A DNA stretch of 64,000 nucleotides from Mixta tenebrionis (GCF_006517625.1 NZ_VHQI01000001.1:68180-132179); one strand, 5' to 3'; shown: positions 19,100 to 29,227, counted from the stretch's first letter. Translations and numbers: made by a program. The notes: a model not told the origin generated them from the letters alone.

Positions 19100-20111
19100 T
19101 GCGGCCTCCCCGCTTCAGCAACTGCAGAAAACGCGGCGACTGCAGCAGCAGCACCGCCATTACCACCACCGCTTTTACCACCTGATTCAGCTCCGGCGGA
19201 AAACCCGACAGCAGGATGCCGGTATTCATCGCCTGGATAATCAGCGCGCCGAGCAGCGACAGCCAGAGATTAAAACGCCCGCCCATCAACGACGCGCCGC
19301 CGATCACTACCGCCAGAATGGCGTCCAGCTCCAGCCACAGCCCGGCATTATTGGCGTCGGCGCCGCGAATATCCGCCGCCACGATCAGCCCCGCTACCGC
19401 CGCGCAAAGTCCGCTAATCAGATAGCTGGTCATCACCACCAGCCAGCCGTTAACGCCGGCGTTACGGGCGGCGCGCAGGTTAATGCCCACCGCCTCGATA
19501 AACAGCCCCAGCGCGGTTTTACGCGTCAGCAGCCAGACCAGCAGCGCTATCGCTGCGGCAATCCAGACCGGCACCGGCAACAGTGCCAGCGAGCCGCTGC
19601 CGATCCAGCCCAGCGCCTCGCTGTTAAAGGTGACGATCTGCCCCTGGGTAATCAGCTGGGCAACGCCGCGCCCCGCCACCATCAGGATCAGCGTGGCGAC
19701 AAAAGGCTGGATCTTCAGCAGCGCCACGAGGATGCCGTTCCATAATCCGCACAGCAGGCCGCTCGCTAATGTAACCAGGATCACCACCGTCAGGCTGTGG
19801 CCCGCCACGGTTAAGGTGGCCGCCGTCGCGCCCGCAATCGCCATGATCGCGCCGACGGAGAGATCGATGCCGCCGGTAGCGATCACCAGCGTCATGCCGA
19901 TCGCCAGCAGCGCCACCGGCACCGCGCGGTTAAGAATATCGATCGGGCTGCCAAACAGTCGTCCATCCTGTATATGCAGCGCGAAAAAGTTGTGCGCCAC
20001 CAGGCTGTCGATCAACAGCACCAGCACCAGCGCCGCCAGCTGCGGCATACCGGGCGGAAGTTTACGTCTTTGCACGGGCGGCTTCTCCGGTAATACGTGA
20101 CTTTCAGGCAT
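19092..20111 (-). CDS. ytfT: galactofuranose ABC transporter permease YtfT
   Basis: Inner-membrane permease of the galactofuranose importer. The start at 20111 gives 339 residues beginning MPESHVLPEKPP, in line with E. coli YtfT; the frame is open further upstream but that part lies inside ytfR. Signatures: GRLFGSPIDILNRAVPVALL, ATGGIDLSVGAIMAIAGA and AADIRGADANNAGLWLELDA. It overlaps ytfR by 8 bases and yjfF by 8 bases. Two different permease genes for one ATPase are the normal layout for this transporter. Confidence 0.95.
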   Translation of the reverse strand: MPESHVLPEKPPVQRRKLPPGMPQLAALVLVLLIDSLVAHNFFALHIQDGRLFGSPIDILNRAVPVALLAIGMTLVIATGGIDLSVGAIMAIAGATAATLTVAGHSLTVVILVTLASGLLCGLWNGILVALLKIQPFVATLILMVAGRGVAQLITQGQIVTFNSEALGWIGSGSLALLPVPVWIAAAIALLVWLLTRKTALGLFIEAVGINLRAARNAGVNGWLVVMTSYLISGLCAAVAGLIVAADIRGADANNAGLWLELDAILAVVIGGASLMGGRFNLWLSLLGALIIQAMNTGILLSGFPPELNQVVKAVVVMAVLLLQSPRFLQLLKRGGRNA

Positions 20112-21621
20112 GTTGCGCGCCCCCCTGCGCAATGGCGCTGACGATGGCGGCCACCGATAGTTTTTCCAGCGGGATCTCGGCCACCTGCTCCCTGTCGCGC
20201 AGGATAATGACCCGATCGGCATAGCCCACCAGCTCTTCCAGCTCTGAAGAGATGACCAGCAGCGCCAGGCCATCGGCGCAGAGCGACTCAATCAGGCGGA
20301 TAATTTCCGCATGGGCGCCAACGTCGATACCGCGCGTCGGTTCGTCGAGGATAAGAAACTGCGGCCGGGTAACCAGCCAGCGCGACAGCAATACTTTTTG
20401 CTGATTGCCGCCGGAAAGCAGCTCGATCGGCTGCTCGGCGTCGGGCGTACGAATGCCGAGCTGGCGGATAAAGCGTTGGGCGATCGCCGTTTGCTCGCGG
20501 CGGCTGACAGGGCGCAGCCAGCCCCGCTGCGCCTGCAGGGCGAGGATTATGTTTTCCCGCACCGAGGCGGCGCCGATAATGCCGTCCGTTTTACGATCTT
20601 CCGGGCAGAAGCCCATACCAAGGCGGGAAGCCTGCGCCGGCGTGCGAATGCTGCATGGTTTACCGCGTACTATCGCCGTGCCGCTGTCGGCGCGCCGGAT
20701 GCCGAACAGCACCTCCGCCGTCTCGGTGCGCCCGGAACCCAGCAGCCCGGCCAGCCCTACCGCTTCGCCGGGCCGCACCTGCAGACTGAACGGCGCGATA
20801 GCGCCCTTTTTGCTGTAGCCGATAAACTCCACCACCGGCCGGTCGCTTTTCAGCGTTCGGCCCGCACGCTGAAGAGCGGTAGCCATCAGCTCGCGTCCCA
20901 GCATCAGCTTAATCAGCTCCAGCTGCGGCAGCGTATGCGCCTCGCGGGTAGCGATATATTGCCCGTTGCGCAGAATGGTAATGCGATCGCATACGCGGTA
21001 AACCTGATCGAGAAAATGGGTAACGAAGATCAGGCTCATGCCTTTGGCGCGCAGCTGCCTCATCAGCGTAAACAGCAGCTCAACCTCGCTGGCGTCAAGG
21101 CTGGCGGTCGGCTCATCCAGAATCAGCACCTGTGCGGAGAGATCCACCGCGCGGCAGATAGCGATAATCTGCTGCATTGCCACCGAGTAGTGGCCAAGCG
21201 GACGGTTAACGTCCAGCGCAAAGCCGTAGCGATTGAGCAGCGCGCGCGCCTGGCGCGCCATCGCTTTACGATCCACCATGCCGAAACGGCGCGGCTCGCG
21301 TCCGATAAACAGATTATCCGCCACCGACATATTCGGCAGCAGGTTCACCTCCTGATAGACGGTGCCGATGCCCGCCTGCTGCGCCTGTGCGGTATTGCGC
21401 GGCGCAATCGCCTGGCCGTTTAGCCGGATCTCGCCGGCATCGCGCGTATAAACGCCGGTCAGAACCTTAATCAGGGTCGATTTGCCCGCGCCGTTTTCCC
21501 CCAGCAGCGCCATGATTTCGCCGCGCCGCAGGCTGAAAGAGACGTTATCCAGCGCCTTAACGCCGGGAAAGAATTTACTGACGCCACGTATATCCAGCAA
21601 CAGATCGCCAGGTAGGGACAT
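20104..21621 (-). CDS. ytfR: galactofuranose ABC transporter ATP-binding protein YtfR
   Basis: Fused double ATPase energising galactofuranose uptake. 505 residues. First half: Walker [10 protein letters not shown], Walker B LILDEPTASLD. Second half: GLLGSGRTE in place of Walker A, signature LSGGNQQKV, Walker [15 protein letters not shown]. Same architecture as AraG encoded 9 kb to the left, but the neighbours and closer match to YtfR separate them. GAGG lies 8 bases before the ATG. It follows ytfQ after an 80-base gap containing a strong hairpin. Confidence 0.95.
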   Translation of the reverse strand: MSLPGDLLLDIRGVSKFFPGVKALDNVSFSLRRGEIMALLGENGAGKSTLIKVLTGVYTRDAGEIRLNGQAIAPRNTAQAQQAGIGTVYQEVNLLPNMSVADNLFIGREPRRFGMVDRKAMARQARALLNRYGFALDVNRPLGHYSVAMQQIIAICRAVDLSAQVLILDEPTASLDASEVELLFTLMRQLRAKGMSLIFVTHFLDQVYRVCDRITILRNGQYIATREAHTLPQLELIKLMLGRELMATALQRAGRTLKSDRPVVEFIGYSKKGAIAPFSLQVRPGEAVGLAGLLGSGRTETAEVLFGIRRADSGTAIVRGKPCSIRTPAQASRLGMGFCPEDRKTDGIIGAASVRENIILALQAQRGWLRPVSRREQTAIAQRFIRQLGIRTPDAEQPIELLSGGNQQKVLLSRWLVTRPQFLILDEPTRGIDVGAHAEIIRLIESLCADGLALLVISSELEELVGYADRVIILRDREQVAEIPLEKLSVAAIVSAIAQGGAQHA

Positions 21622-21647
21622 AGTATGCCTCGGTGAGTTACGGCGAT

Positions 21648-21680
21648 GCCGGGCAGTATGCGTTATCGCCTCTGCCCGGC
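21648..21680 (-). promoter_or_regulatory. intercistronic hairpin after ytfQ
   Basis: GCCGGGCAG and CTGCCCGGC give a perfect 9-bp stem with a 15-base loop, 21 bases past the ytfQ stop, with no U-tract. It is placed like the hairpin after araF and probably serves the same purpose, stabilising the binding-protein part of the transcript. Confidence 0.55.
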
Positions 21681-21701
21681 GGGAAACAGGCGTTGACTGA
21701 T

Positions 21702-22658
21702 TCAGTAGCCCATATTTTTCTTTTTATCGAGCTCGCTTTGCGCGTCAGCCGGCAGCCAGAGTTTGGTTTCGGTTTTGATCACTTTCGGCGGTACGGTGCC
21801 GTTCTGCTTAAATTTTTCCAGCGCGTCAAACGCCGGGCCAGCCATATTTGGCGTCAGTTCTACGTTAGCGTTAGCCTCGCCCGCCAGCATCGCTTTATAG
21901 ATATCGGGTACGCCATCAATCGAGCCGGTCAAAATATCTTTACCCGGTTTTAATCCCGCCTCTTTAATCGCCTGAATGGCGCCGATAGCCATATCATCAT
22001 TATGGGCATAGACCATGCAGATATTTTTTCCGTTATTCTCCGCTTTAATAAAACTTTCCATTACTTCTTTGCCTTTGCTGCGGGTAAAGTCGCCAGACTG
22101 CGAACGAATAACCTTAATTGTCGGGGTCTGCGCAATTGCCTCAGCAAAGCCCTTTTTGCGATCGATAGCGACGCTGGCGCCGACCGTTCCCTGCAGCTCC
22201 ACCACGTTACAGGGTTTGCCGTTCATCTGTTTTACCAGCCAGTCGCCAATCAGGCGACCTTCCAGCACGTTATCTGCTGTCACCACCGACATGTAGAGCG
22301 AGTTATCTTTTACCACGATGGCGCGATCGAGCAGAAATACCGGAATGCCGGCATCTTTCGCCTCTTCCAGCACCGGCTCCCAGCCGGTCTGCACCACCGG
22401 CGCGATAAAAATGGCGTCAACGCCCTGAGCGATAAACGAGCGCACCGCCTTGATCTGGTTTTCCTGCTTCTGCTGGCCGTCGGCAATTTTTAGCGTAATG
22501 CCGCGCTTTGCTGCTTCGCTTTTCGCGACGCTGGTTTCCGCCGCACGCCACCCCGATTCGGAGCCAACCTGCGAAAAGCCGACGGTCATGTTTGCCGCCA
22601 GCGCGGGAGCGACGAGCACGGCGCTGACCACCGTGGAGAGAAGTAAACGCTTCCACAT
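21702..22658 (-). CDS. ytfQ: galactofuranose-binding periplasmic protein YtfQ
   Basis: Periplasmic receptor of the YtfQRT-YjfF importer, which in E. coli binds galactofuranose (and galactopyranose less well). Signal peptide: MWKRLLLSTVVSAVLVAPALA, cleavage near residue 21. The mature protein starts NMTVGFSQVGSESGWR, a conserved ligand-site segment; EVMESFIKAENNGKNICMVYAHNDDMA follows in the hinge and second lobe. 318 residues. AGAGGA precedes the ATG. First gene of the operon, divergent from cnu across a 680-base gap. Confidence 0.95.
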   Translation of the reverse strand: MWKRLLLSTVVSAVLVAPALAANMTVGFSQVGSESGWRAAETSVAKSEAAKRGITLKIADGQQKQENQIKAVRSFIAQGVDAIFIAPVVQTGWEPVLEEAKDAGIPVFLLDRAIVVKDNSLYMSVVTADNVLEGRLIGDWLVKQMNGKPCNVVELQGTVGASVAIDRKKGFAEAIAQTPTIKVIRSQSGDFTRSKGKEVMESFIKAENNGKNICMVYAHNDDMAIGAIQAIKEAGLKPGKDILTGSIDGVPDIYKAMLAGEANANVELTPNMAGPAFDALEKFKQNGTVPPKVIKTETKLWLPADAQSELDKKKNMGY

Positions 22659-23338
22659 AATCTTTTTCCTCTGGTGAGAATTTATTATTCAGATAACAAC
22701 GCGTTTACAGCCTGGCCGATTCAGCTGCAACAGTTTTCGACTTACTTCACAAAATCCAGTTAATTAAATGGCTTACCTGTTTTCAGCCGCAACGCCGGAG
22801 CGGGACGATATGGAAAAAACGCCTGAAATCACGCTTCAGAACTGTTAAATAACTGTAATAAAGATAGATGGTTAGCTCAGCCGTCTGCTGGTAGCGATTA
22901 CAGAGCCGTGTAAACTTTGGTCATCGCGGCTGATAAAAAGGCGCGGCAGGCAAATCATTATTTTGTGATGGCTAGCACACCTCTGCCGGACCAGCATTTT
23001 TTGCCGCTCGTTCAGGAAAGCGTGAGCGACGCGGCGCAAAAAATATTTTAATTAGCCAGGCGTAACGGATATTTCGCCACGCCCAGCTTATTGCCAGCCG
23101 GCGGCAATAACATTCCGGGCAGAAACATTCTGAGAAACCGCCGTTTCCTTTCAGGAAACCGCACATTGAGCAATAGCAGCCGCGGACGATAAAGTAAAAA
23201 CAGAATAGCGCTCTATTTTATCAGCCGCAGGCAGCGCTATTTTCTGAATTTTATTATTTTTTATCTGGCAGCATCTGGACAGACGGCGCGGCCTATCTAT
23301 ACTGGGGCGCTAAATCTTCTTTCATTGCTATGATTATT
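22659..23338. promoter_or_regulatory. ytfQ / cnu divergent intergenic region
   Basis: 680 bases, AT-rich, without a convincing gene. It holds a CRP-like site at 22974-22989 and a small AACGCGTT palindrome at 22698-22705 close to ytfQ. The E. coli small gene blr lies near cnu; I looked for an equivalent here and found none. A 64-codon minus-strand frame at 22972-23166 has no ribosome site or recognisable family. Confidence 0.45.
22974..22989. promoter_or_regulatory. CRP-like binding site
   Basis: TGTGA-TGGCTA-GCACA agrees with the CRP consensus TGTGA-N6-TCACA at 9 of 10 defined positions. It lies 316 bases upstream of ytfQ and 350 upstream of cnu, rather far for simple activation of either, but catabolite control of the sugar importer would make sense. 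Confidence 0.45.
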
Positions 23339-23554
23339 ATGACAACGCAAGATTATCTGTTGAAATTTCGCAAAGTAAATACCTCAGAAAGTCTGGAGAA
23401 ATTATTTGATCATCTCAATTATTCTCTGACTGATGACCAGGAATTAATGAATATGTATCGCGCCGCCGATCACCGTCGCGCCGAGCTGGTTTCCGGCGGC
23501 AGGCTGTTTAATTTAGGCGAAGTGCCGAAATCGGTCTGGCGCTACGTGATTTAA
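23339..23554 (+). CDS. cnu: Cnu (YdgT), Hha-family modulator
   Basis: Small nucleoid-associated partner of H-NS and StpA, helping to silence AT-rich and horizontally acquired DNA; also reported to bind at oriC in E. coli. The start at 23339 gives 71 residues, exactly the E. coli length (the frame opens three codons earlier). Conserved segments: [29 protein letters not shown], and [13 protein letters not shown]. The all-helical, 70-residue Hha fold is complete. It is followed by ydgK on the same strand, as in E. coli. Confidence 0.95.
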   Translation: MTTQDYLLKFRKVNTSESLEKLFDHLNYSLTDDQELMNMYRAADHRRAELVSGGRLFNLGEVPKSVWRYVI

Positions 23555-23673
23555 TTCTGCCTGTTCCCCCTCCCCGCTTTTCCGTATAATGCAGGATCGT
23601 CCCTGTCGGGTGCGACTCGCCGGGCTGTTTCCCCTGCCGCACGCCGCCGTTTTTTGCCGTACAAGGAATCGCT

Positions 23674-24114
23674 ATGTCCATAACATCCCCGGAGCCACGC
23701 CTCGGCGGCTGGCTGCTGCTGCCGCTTGCCTGGCTTATTTTGACCCTGCTGACCAGCACGCTGGCGCTGGCGATGTACAGCAGCGCGCTATTTAATCCCA
23801 GCTGGCGGCATCTGCTCGGCCAGAGCCAGCCGCTACTGATGCAGTGGGGATTATCGCTGGCGACCTCGCTGCTGGTATGGCTCTACAGCGCCTGGGTGAC
23901 CTGGATATTCTGCCAGCGCTCACGCCGCCTGCCGCGTCACTATATTATCTGGCTACTGCTGACGCTGGCGCTGGCGCTGAAAACTTTCGCCTTTTCGCCG
24001 GTCGCCGATGGCGCGGCGGTGCGCTCCCTGCTGATATCGCTGCTGGCCGCCGCCGCGCTGGCGCCCTATTTCCGCCGCTCGCAGCGGGTGAAAGCCACCT
24101 TTATCGCCCCCTGA
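23674..24114 (+). CDS. ydgK: YdgK family membrane protein (DUF2569)
   Basis: Inner-membrane protein of unknown function. 146 residues with four hydrophobic segments (about 11-38, 52-76, 88-106, 112-128). The N-terminal LGGWLLLPLAWLIL is the conserved DUF2569 start. AAGGA precedes the ATG. Its position between cnu and rsxA is the same as in E. coli. The 124-base gap to rsxA suggests that the rsx operon has its own promoter. Confidence 0.88.
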   Translation: MSITSPEPRLGGWLLLPLAWLILTLLTSTLALAMYSSALFNPSWRHLLGQSQPLLMQWGLSLATSLLVWLYSAWVTWIFCQRSRRLPRHYIIWLLLTLALALKTFAFSPVADGAAVRSLLISLLAAAALAPYFRRSQRVKATFIAP

Positions 24115-24238
24115 AAGGCGCGAAATGCAGCAGCAATTTAATCATGAGTGCTTTTGGCGTTTTCCAGCGCTGGCGCAACGTTGTGATAGCAGCGGGAATG
24201 GCTGATAATAAGCACCTTTTGTAATCCCGGACGAGACC

Positions 24239-24820
24239 ATGACCGATTACCTGCTTCTTTTCATTGGCACCGTGCTGGTGAATAACTTCGTTCTGGTGAA
24301 GTTCCTCGGCCTTTGCCCTTTTATGGGGGTTTCCAAAAAGCTGGAAACCGCCATCGGCATGGGCCTGGCGACAACCTTCGTTATTACGCTGGCTTCGATC
24401 TGCGCCTGGCTGGTGAATCACCTGATTCTGCTGCCGCTGGATCTGGTTTATCTGCGCACGCTGGCCTATATCCTGGTGATTGCCGTGACCGTGCAGTTTA
24501 CCGAAATGGTGGTGCGTAAAACCAGTCCGGCGCTTTATCGCCTGCTGGGTATTTTTCTGCCGCTGATTACCACCAACTGCGCCGTGCTGGCGGTGCCGCT
24601 GCTGAGCGTTAACCTTAACCATACCTTCTTGCAGGCGGCCCTGTACGGCTTCAGCGCCTCGCTGGGCTTTTCGCTGGTGATGGTGCTGTTCGCCGGTATG
24701 CGTGAACGTCTGGTGCTGGCGAATGTTCCGGCCCCGTTTAAAGGTTCTTCTATCGCCCTGATTACCGCCGGCCTGATGGCGCTGGCGTTTATGGGCTTTA
24801 CCGGTCTGGTGAAATTCTGA
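24239..24820 (+). CDS. rsxA: electron transport complex subunit RsxA
   Basis: Integral membrane subunit of the Rsx/Rnf complex. In E. coli the complex keeps the SoxR iron-sulfur cluster reduced and so switches off the superoxide response. 193 residues, six membrane segments; [18 protein letters not shown] near the N-terminus and the ITTNCAVL segment match the RnfA/RnfE family pattern, which carries a membrane iron-sulfur cluster. Its stop overlaps the rsxB start by one base (TGATG). First gene of a tight seven-gene run ending in nth. Confidence 0.96.
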   Translation: MTDYLLLFIGTVLVNNFVLVKFLGLCPFMGVSKKLETAIGMGLATTFVITLASICAWLVNHLILLPLDLVYLRTLAYILVIAVTVQFTEMVVRKTSPALYRLLGIFLPLITTNCAVLAVPLLSVNLNHTFLQAALYGFSASLGFSLVMVLFAGMRERLVLANVPAPFKGSSIALITAGLMALAFMGFTGLVKF

Positions 24821-25398
24821 TGACCGCTATCTGGATAGCTGTTCTTGCCATTAGCGCCCTGAGCCTGATTTTCGGCGGGCTGCTGGGCTATGCCTCACGC
24901 CGTTTCAAAGTGGAAGCGGATCCGATTGTCGAACAGATCGACGCTATTTTGCCGCAGAGCCAGTGCGGCCAGTGCGGTTACGCCGGCTGCCGTCCCTACG
25001 CTGAGGCGGTGGGCAACAGCGGCGAGGCGATCAATAAATGCGCGCCCGGCGGCGAGCAGACCATGCTGAAGCTGGCCGGGCTGCTTAATATCGAGCCGCA
25101 GCCGCTGGACGGCGACGAGAGCGCCAAAGCGCCGGCGCGCACCGTCGCCTGGATCGATGAGGCCAACTGCATCGGCTGCACCAAGTGTATTCAGGCCTGT
25201 CCGGTGGATGCCATCGTCGGCGCCACGCGCGCCATGCATACCGTACTGAGCGACGTCTGTACCGGCTGCGATCTCTGCGTTGCGCCCTGCCCAACCGACT
25301 GTATTGAAATGCGCCCGGTAGCCACCACCACGGCCAACTGGAAATGGGATCTGCATACGATCCCGGTTCGGGTCATTCCTGTGGAAAACCATGCTTAA
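24820..25398 (+). CDS. rsxB: electron transport complex iron-sulfur subunit RsxB
   Basis: Electron-carrying subunit of the Rsx complex. 192 residues: an N-terminal membrane anchor (about 5-25), a four-Cys cluster motif (CGQCGYAGC with an upstream and a downstream Cys, about 49-75), and two ferredoxin motifs, [12 protein letters not shown] (about 113-124) and [12 protein letters not shown] (about 147-158). All cluster cysteines are present. It overlaps rsxC by 8 bases. Confidence 0.96.
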   Translation: MTAIWIAVLAISALSLIFGGLLGYASRRFKVEADPIVEQIDAILPQSQCGQCGYAGCRPYAEAVGNSGEAINKCAPGGEQTMLKLAGLLNIEPQPLDGDESAKAPARTVAWIDEANCIGCTKCIQACPVDAIVGATRAMHTVLSDVCTGCDLCVAPCPTDCIEMRPVATTTANWKWDLHTIPVRVIPVENHA

Positions 25399-27532
25399 TC
25401 TTCTGAAACTCTTTCGTAAAGATAAGATTTGGGATTTCGACGGCGGCATTCATCCGCCGGAAATGAAAACCCAGTCCAGCGGCGCGCCGCTGCGCCGGCT
25501 GCCGCTGGCGGATCGCTTTATCATCCCGCTGAAACAGCATATCGGCAACGAAGGCGAGCTCTGCGTTCAGCCCGGCGATCGGGTGCTGCGCGGACAGCCG
25601 CTTACCTTCGGCTACGGGCGTATGCTGCCGGTACACGCGCCTACCTCCGGCACGGTAGAGGCTATTGCGCCGCATATTACCGCCCACCCGTCCGGCCTGC
25701 CGGAGATGTCGGTGATTATTCGCCCCGACGGCGAAGATCGCTGGATTGAACGCCAGGGCGTGAGCGACTATCGGCAGTTGACGCGCGAAGAGACGATCGG
25801 GCGAATTCATCAGGCGGGCGTAGCGGGCCTTGGCGGCGCGGGTTTTCCCACCGCAACCAAACTGAAAGGCGGGCTGAACCTCACGCGCACGCTGATTATC
25901 AACGCCGCCGAATGCGAGCCCTATATCACCGCCGACGATCGGCTGATGCAGGAGTGCGCCGACGAGGTGATCGCCGGCAGCCGCATTCTCGCCTGGGTGC
26001 TGCAGGCGGAGCGCGTGCTGATCGGCATCGAAGATAATAAGCCGGAGGCGATCGCCGCGCTGCAGCGGGCGCTGGCCGGTACTAATGACCTGCAGCTGCG
26101 GGTTATCCCCACGAAATATCCCTCCGGCGGCGCAAAACAGCTGACGAAAATTCTTACCGGCAAAGAGGTGCCGCACGGCGGACGCTCGTCCGATATCGGC
26201 GTACTGATGCAGAACGTCGGCACCGCTTATGCGGTAAAACGGGCGATTATCGACGGCGAGCCGCTGACCGAGCGCGTGGTCACCCTGACCGGCGAAGCCA
26301 TCGCCACGCCCGGCAACGTTTGGGGGCGCCTCGGTACGCCGGTTAGCCATCTGCTTCAGCAGGCTGGTTTCCAGCCGCAGCCGCAGCCGATGGTGATTAT
26401 GGGCGGCCCGCTGATGGGCTTTACTCTGCCCGCGCTGGACGTGCCGGTAGTGAAAATCACTAACTGCCTGCTGGCGCCGTCGCCGGGCGAAATGGGCGAG
26501 CCGCAGCCGGAGCTCTCCTGTATTCGCTGCAGCGCCTGCGCCGATGCCTGCCCGGCGAACCTGCTGCCTCAACAGCTTTACTGGTACAGCCAGGGCGCCG
26601 ACCATGACAAGGCGCGCGCTTACCATATTGATGACTGCATTGAATGCGGCGCCTGCGCCTGGGTTTGCCCCAGCAATATTCCGCTGGTGCAGTATTATCG
26701 CCAGGAAAAAGCCGAGCTGCGCGCTATCGATCTGGAAGCGAAGCGCACCGCCGAAGCGAAGGCGCGCTTTGAAGCGCGTCAGGCACGTCTGGAGCGCGAA
26801 AAGCTGGCGCGTGAGGCGCGTCATGCTCAGGCGAAACGCAAAGTCAGCGCCAGCGAACAGAATGAAATTACCGCCGCGCTGGAGCGGGTGAAGGCGAAAC
26901 AGGCCGCCGCGCCGGTTGAGGTCAAAGCGGGCGCCGTGCCGGATAACGCCGCCGTAATCGCCCAACGCGAAGCGCGTAAAGCGATGGCGCGCGCCCGTCA
27001 GGCGGAAAAACGGGCGGAAAGCGCCGGCCCGCAATCTGCCGACGCCGCGGAAGACCCGCGCAAAGCGGCGGTTGCGGCGGCTATCGCTCGTGCCAAAGCG
27101 AAAAAGGCGCAGCAGACATCCGCTGAACCGGTTGAAGCCGCCGGCGAACCATTATCTGCCGATGCGCCGGTCGATGCGCGCAAAGCGGCAGTACAGGCGG
27201 CCATCGCCCGCGCCAAAGCGAAAAAGGCGCAGCAGGCGACGGCGGAAAAACAGCAGGCTGAAGCTAACGCGGCCGCGGAAAACCACAGCGTGCCGGCGAC
27301 GGCGGCGACCGCTCCGGAAACGCCGGCGATAAGCGCAGACGAGCCGGTCGATGCGCGTAAAGCGGCAGTACAGGCGGCTATCGCCCGCGCTAAAGCGAAA
27401 AAAGCAGCACAACACCAGGCGGCGCAACCTGCTGAAGCGGATACGGAAGATCGCCGTAAAGCTGCGGTAGCGGCCGCCGTTGCGCGCGCTAAGGCGCGTA
27501 AAGCACAGCAGCAGAACAGCTTAGAGGAATAA
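25391..27532 (+). CDS. rsxC: electron transport complex subunit RsxC
   Basis: Peripheral subunit of the Rsx complex, thought to bind NADH and FMN and feed electrons to RsxB. 713 residues. Flavin/NADH-binding fold about residues 130-365 ([13 protein letters not shown]), then two four-Cys ferredoxin motifs, [12 protein letters not shown] (about 377) and [12 protein letters not shown] (about 416). From about 440 on the protein is a long charged Ala/Lys/Arg/Glu tail with four copies of an approximately 20-residue unit. Length is similar to E. coli RsxC (740), where the tail is also repetitive and variable. Confidence 0.95.
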   Translation: MLNLLKLFRKDKIWDFDGGIHPPEMKTQSSGAPLRRLPLADRFIIPLKQHIGNEGELCVQPGDRVLRGQPLTFGYGRMLPVHAPTSGTVEAIAPHITAHPSGLPEMSVIIRPDGEDRWIERQGVSDYRQLTREETIGRIHQAGVAGLGGAGFPTATKLKGGLNLTRTLIINAAECEPYITADDRLMQECADEVIAGSRILAWVLQAERVLIGIEDNKPEAIAALQRALAGTNDLQLRVIPTKYPSGGAKQLTKILTGKEVPHGGRSSDIGVLMQNVGTAYAVKRAIIDGEPLTERVVTLTGEAIATPGNVWGRLGTPVSHLLQQAGFQPQPQPMVIMGGPLMGFTLPALDVPVVKITNCLLAPSPGEMGEPQPELSCIRCSACADACPANLLPQQLYWYSQGADHDKARAYHIDDCIECGACAWVCPSNIPLVQYYRQEKAELRAIDLEAKRTAEAKARFEARQARLEREKLAREARHAQAKRKVSASEQNEITAALERVKAKQAAAPVEVKAGAVPDNAAVIAQREARKAMARARQAEKRAESAGPQSADAAEDPRKAAVAAAIARAKAKKAQQTSAEPVEAAGEPLSADAPVDARKAAVQAAIARAKAKKAQQATAEKQQAEANAAAENHSVPATAATAPETPAISADEPVDARKAAVQAAIARAKAKKAAQHQAAQPAEADTEDRRKAAVAAAVARAKARKAQQQNSLEE
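27053..27521 (+). repeat. repeat units in the RsxC C-terminal tail
   Basis: Four copies of a unit like [19 protein letters not shown] start at residues 555, 595, 654 and 687 (bases 27053, 27173, 27350, 27449). Copies two and three are almost identical at DNA level. The linkers differ in length and are rich in Ala, Glu and Pro. Tails of this type vary in copy number between strains. Confidence 0.85.
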
Positions 27533-28591
27533 ATGGCTTTTCGTATTGCAAGTTCTCCTTATACCCATAACCATCGGGCCACCAGCCGCATCATGATGCT
27601 GGTGCTGCTGGCGGCGATTCCCGGCATGGCGGCCCAGTGGTATTTCTTCGGCTATGGCAATCTGATTCAGGTGGTGCTGGCGGCGCTGACCGCATGGAGC
27701 GCCGAGGCGGCGATTTTGTATTTGCGCAAGCAGCCGATCCTGACTAACCTCGGCGATCACTCGGCGTTGCTTACCGCCCTGCTGCTTGGCATCAGCCTGC
27801 CGCCGCTGGCGCCCTGGTGGCTGGTGGTAATTGGCACCGCCTTCGCCATTATCATTGCCAAACAGCTGTATGGCGGCCTGGGTCAGAATCCGTTTAATCC
27901 GGCGATGATCGGCTATGTGGTGCTGCTGATCTCGTTCCCGGTACAGATGACCAGCTGGCTGCCGCCGCAGGCGCTGCAGGCGGTAACGCCGGGCCTGCTG
28001 GATTCGCTGAGCATGATCTTTAGCCATCACACGCTGGCGGGTGAAACCATGCAGCAGCTACAGCTGGGCGTTGACGGCGTCAGCCAGGCGACGCCGCTCG
28101 ATACCTTTAAAACCGGACTGCGCGCCGGTCACAGCGCGGAACAGCTGCTGGCGCAGCCGATTTTCGGCGGCGCTATCGCCGGTATCGGCTGGCAGTGGGT
28201 TAATATCGGCTTCCTTCTGGGCGGGCTGTTTCTGCTGCTGAAAAAAGCGATTCGCTGGCATATTCCGGTCAGTTTCCTGCTTTCGCTGGCGTTCTGCGCC
28301 ACCCTGGGCTGGATTTTATCTCCGGGCACGCTCGCCTCGCCGCTGATTCACCTTTTTTCCGGCGCAACCATGCTCGGCGCATTTTTTATCGCCACCGACC
28401 CGATTACCGCCTCCACCACCAATAAGGGGCGGCTGATTTTCGGTGCGCTGATCGGCCTGCTGGTGTGGCTGATTCGCAGCTTCGGCGGCTACCCGGACGG
28501 CGTCGCCTTTGCGGTACTGCTGGCGAATATCTGCGTACCGCTGATCGATTATTACACGCAGCCGCGCGTTTACGGCCATCGCAAGGAGTAA
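27533..28591 (+). CDS. rsxD: electron transport complex subunit RsxD
   Basis: Membrane subunit of the Rsx complex; in the RnfD family an FMN is attached covalently to a Thr. 352 residues with ten or so membrane segments. The flavin motif region [20 protein letters not shown] is intact (about residues 275-295), and [17 protein letters not shown] is also conserved. It begins directly after the rsxC stop and is followed by rsxG after 3 bases. Confidence 0.95.
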   Translation: MAFRIASSPYTHNHRATSRIMMLVLLAAIPGMAAQWYFFGYGNLIQVVLAALTAWSAEAAILYLRKQPILTNLGDHSALLTALLLGISLPPLAPWWLVVIGTAFAIIIAKQLYGGLGQNPFNPAMIGYVVLLISFPVQMTSWLPPQALQAVTPGLLDSLSMIFSHHTLAGETMQQLQLGVDGVSQATPLDTFKTGLRAGHSAEQLLAQPIFGGAIAGIGWQWVNIGFLLGGLFLLLKKAIRWHIPVSFLLSLAFCATLGWILSPGTLASPLIHLFSGATMLGAFFIATDPITASTTNKGRLIFGALIGLLVWLIRSFGGYPDGVAFAVLLANICVPLIDYYTQPRVYGHRKE

Positions 28592-28594
28592 GCC

Positions 28595-29227
28595 ATGCTG
28601 GATACCATTCGTAAAAATGGCGTAACGCTGGCGCTGTTTGCCGCGGTAACCACCGGTCTGACGGCGGTTATCAACACGGTCACCAAACCGACCATTGCAC
28701 ACCAGACATCGGTGCAGCAGAAGCTGCTGCTGGACCAGGTAGTACCGCCTGAACTGTACGACAACGTGATGCAAAAAGAGTGTTACGTTGTCACGGATAG
28801 TCGGTTGGGGAACGATAAACCGCATCGTCTTTATATTGCGCGTAAGGAGAATCAGCCGGTAGCGGCAGCGCTTGAGACTACCGCGCCTGACGGCTATTCT
28901 GGCGCTATTCAAATGCTGGTAGGCGCCGATTTTCAGGGTAAAGTGCTGGGCGTGCGCGTGGTAGAACATCACGAAACGCCAGGGCTGGGCGATAAGATTG
29001 AACTGCGTATTTCCGACTGGATCACCCATTTCAGCGGGGTACAGCTGCACGGCGCGAATGATAACCGCTTTGCAGTGAAAAAAGATGGCGGCGATTTCGA
29101 CCAGTTTACCGGGGCGACGATTACGCCGCGCGCGGTGGTTAACGCGGCCAAACGCACCACCTTACTGATCGCAACGCTGCCGAAGAAACTCTCTTCGCTA
29201 CCCGACTGTGGAGATGCTAATGAGTGA
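28595..29227 (+). CDS. rsxG: electron transport complex subunit RsxG
   Basis: Subunit with one N-terminal membrane helix (about residues 10-28) and a periplasmic domain carrying covalently bound FMN. 210 residues. The flavinylation motif appears as [12 protein letters not shown] (about 170-181), where the Thr in GAT accepts [15 protein letters not shown] upstream is also conserved. It overlaps rsxE by 8 bases (ATGAGTGA). Confidence 0.95.
   Translation: MLDTIRKNGVTLALFAAVTTGLTAVINTVTKPTIAHQTSVQQKLLLDQVVPPELYDNVMQKECYVVTDSRLGNDKPHRLYIARKENQPVAAALETTAPDGYSGAIQMLVGADFQGKVLGVRVVEHHETPGLGDKIELRISDWITHFSGVQLHGANDNRFAVKKDGGDFDQFTGATITPRAVVNAAKRTTLLIATLPKKLSSLPDCGDANE

Noticed and set aside
22698..22705. 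AACGCGTT as a LacI-family operator for ytfQ
   Set aside because: The centre is GC rather than the CG usual for this family and the arms do not extend; eight-base palindromes are common.
22972..23166. 64-codon minus-strand frame between ytfQ and cnu, Cys-rich
   Set aside because: No ribosome site, no known family, and it overlaps the CRP-like site; probably chance in a non-coding gap.
25373..27034. 553-codon minus-strand frame over rsxC
   Set aside because: Antisense to clear RsxC domains; Arg/Gln/His-rich composition is typical of a shadow frame.
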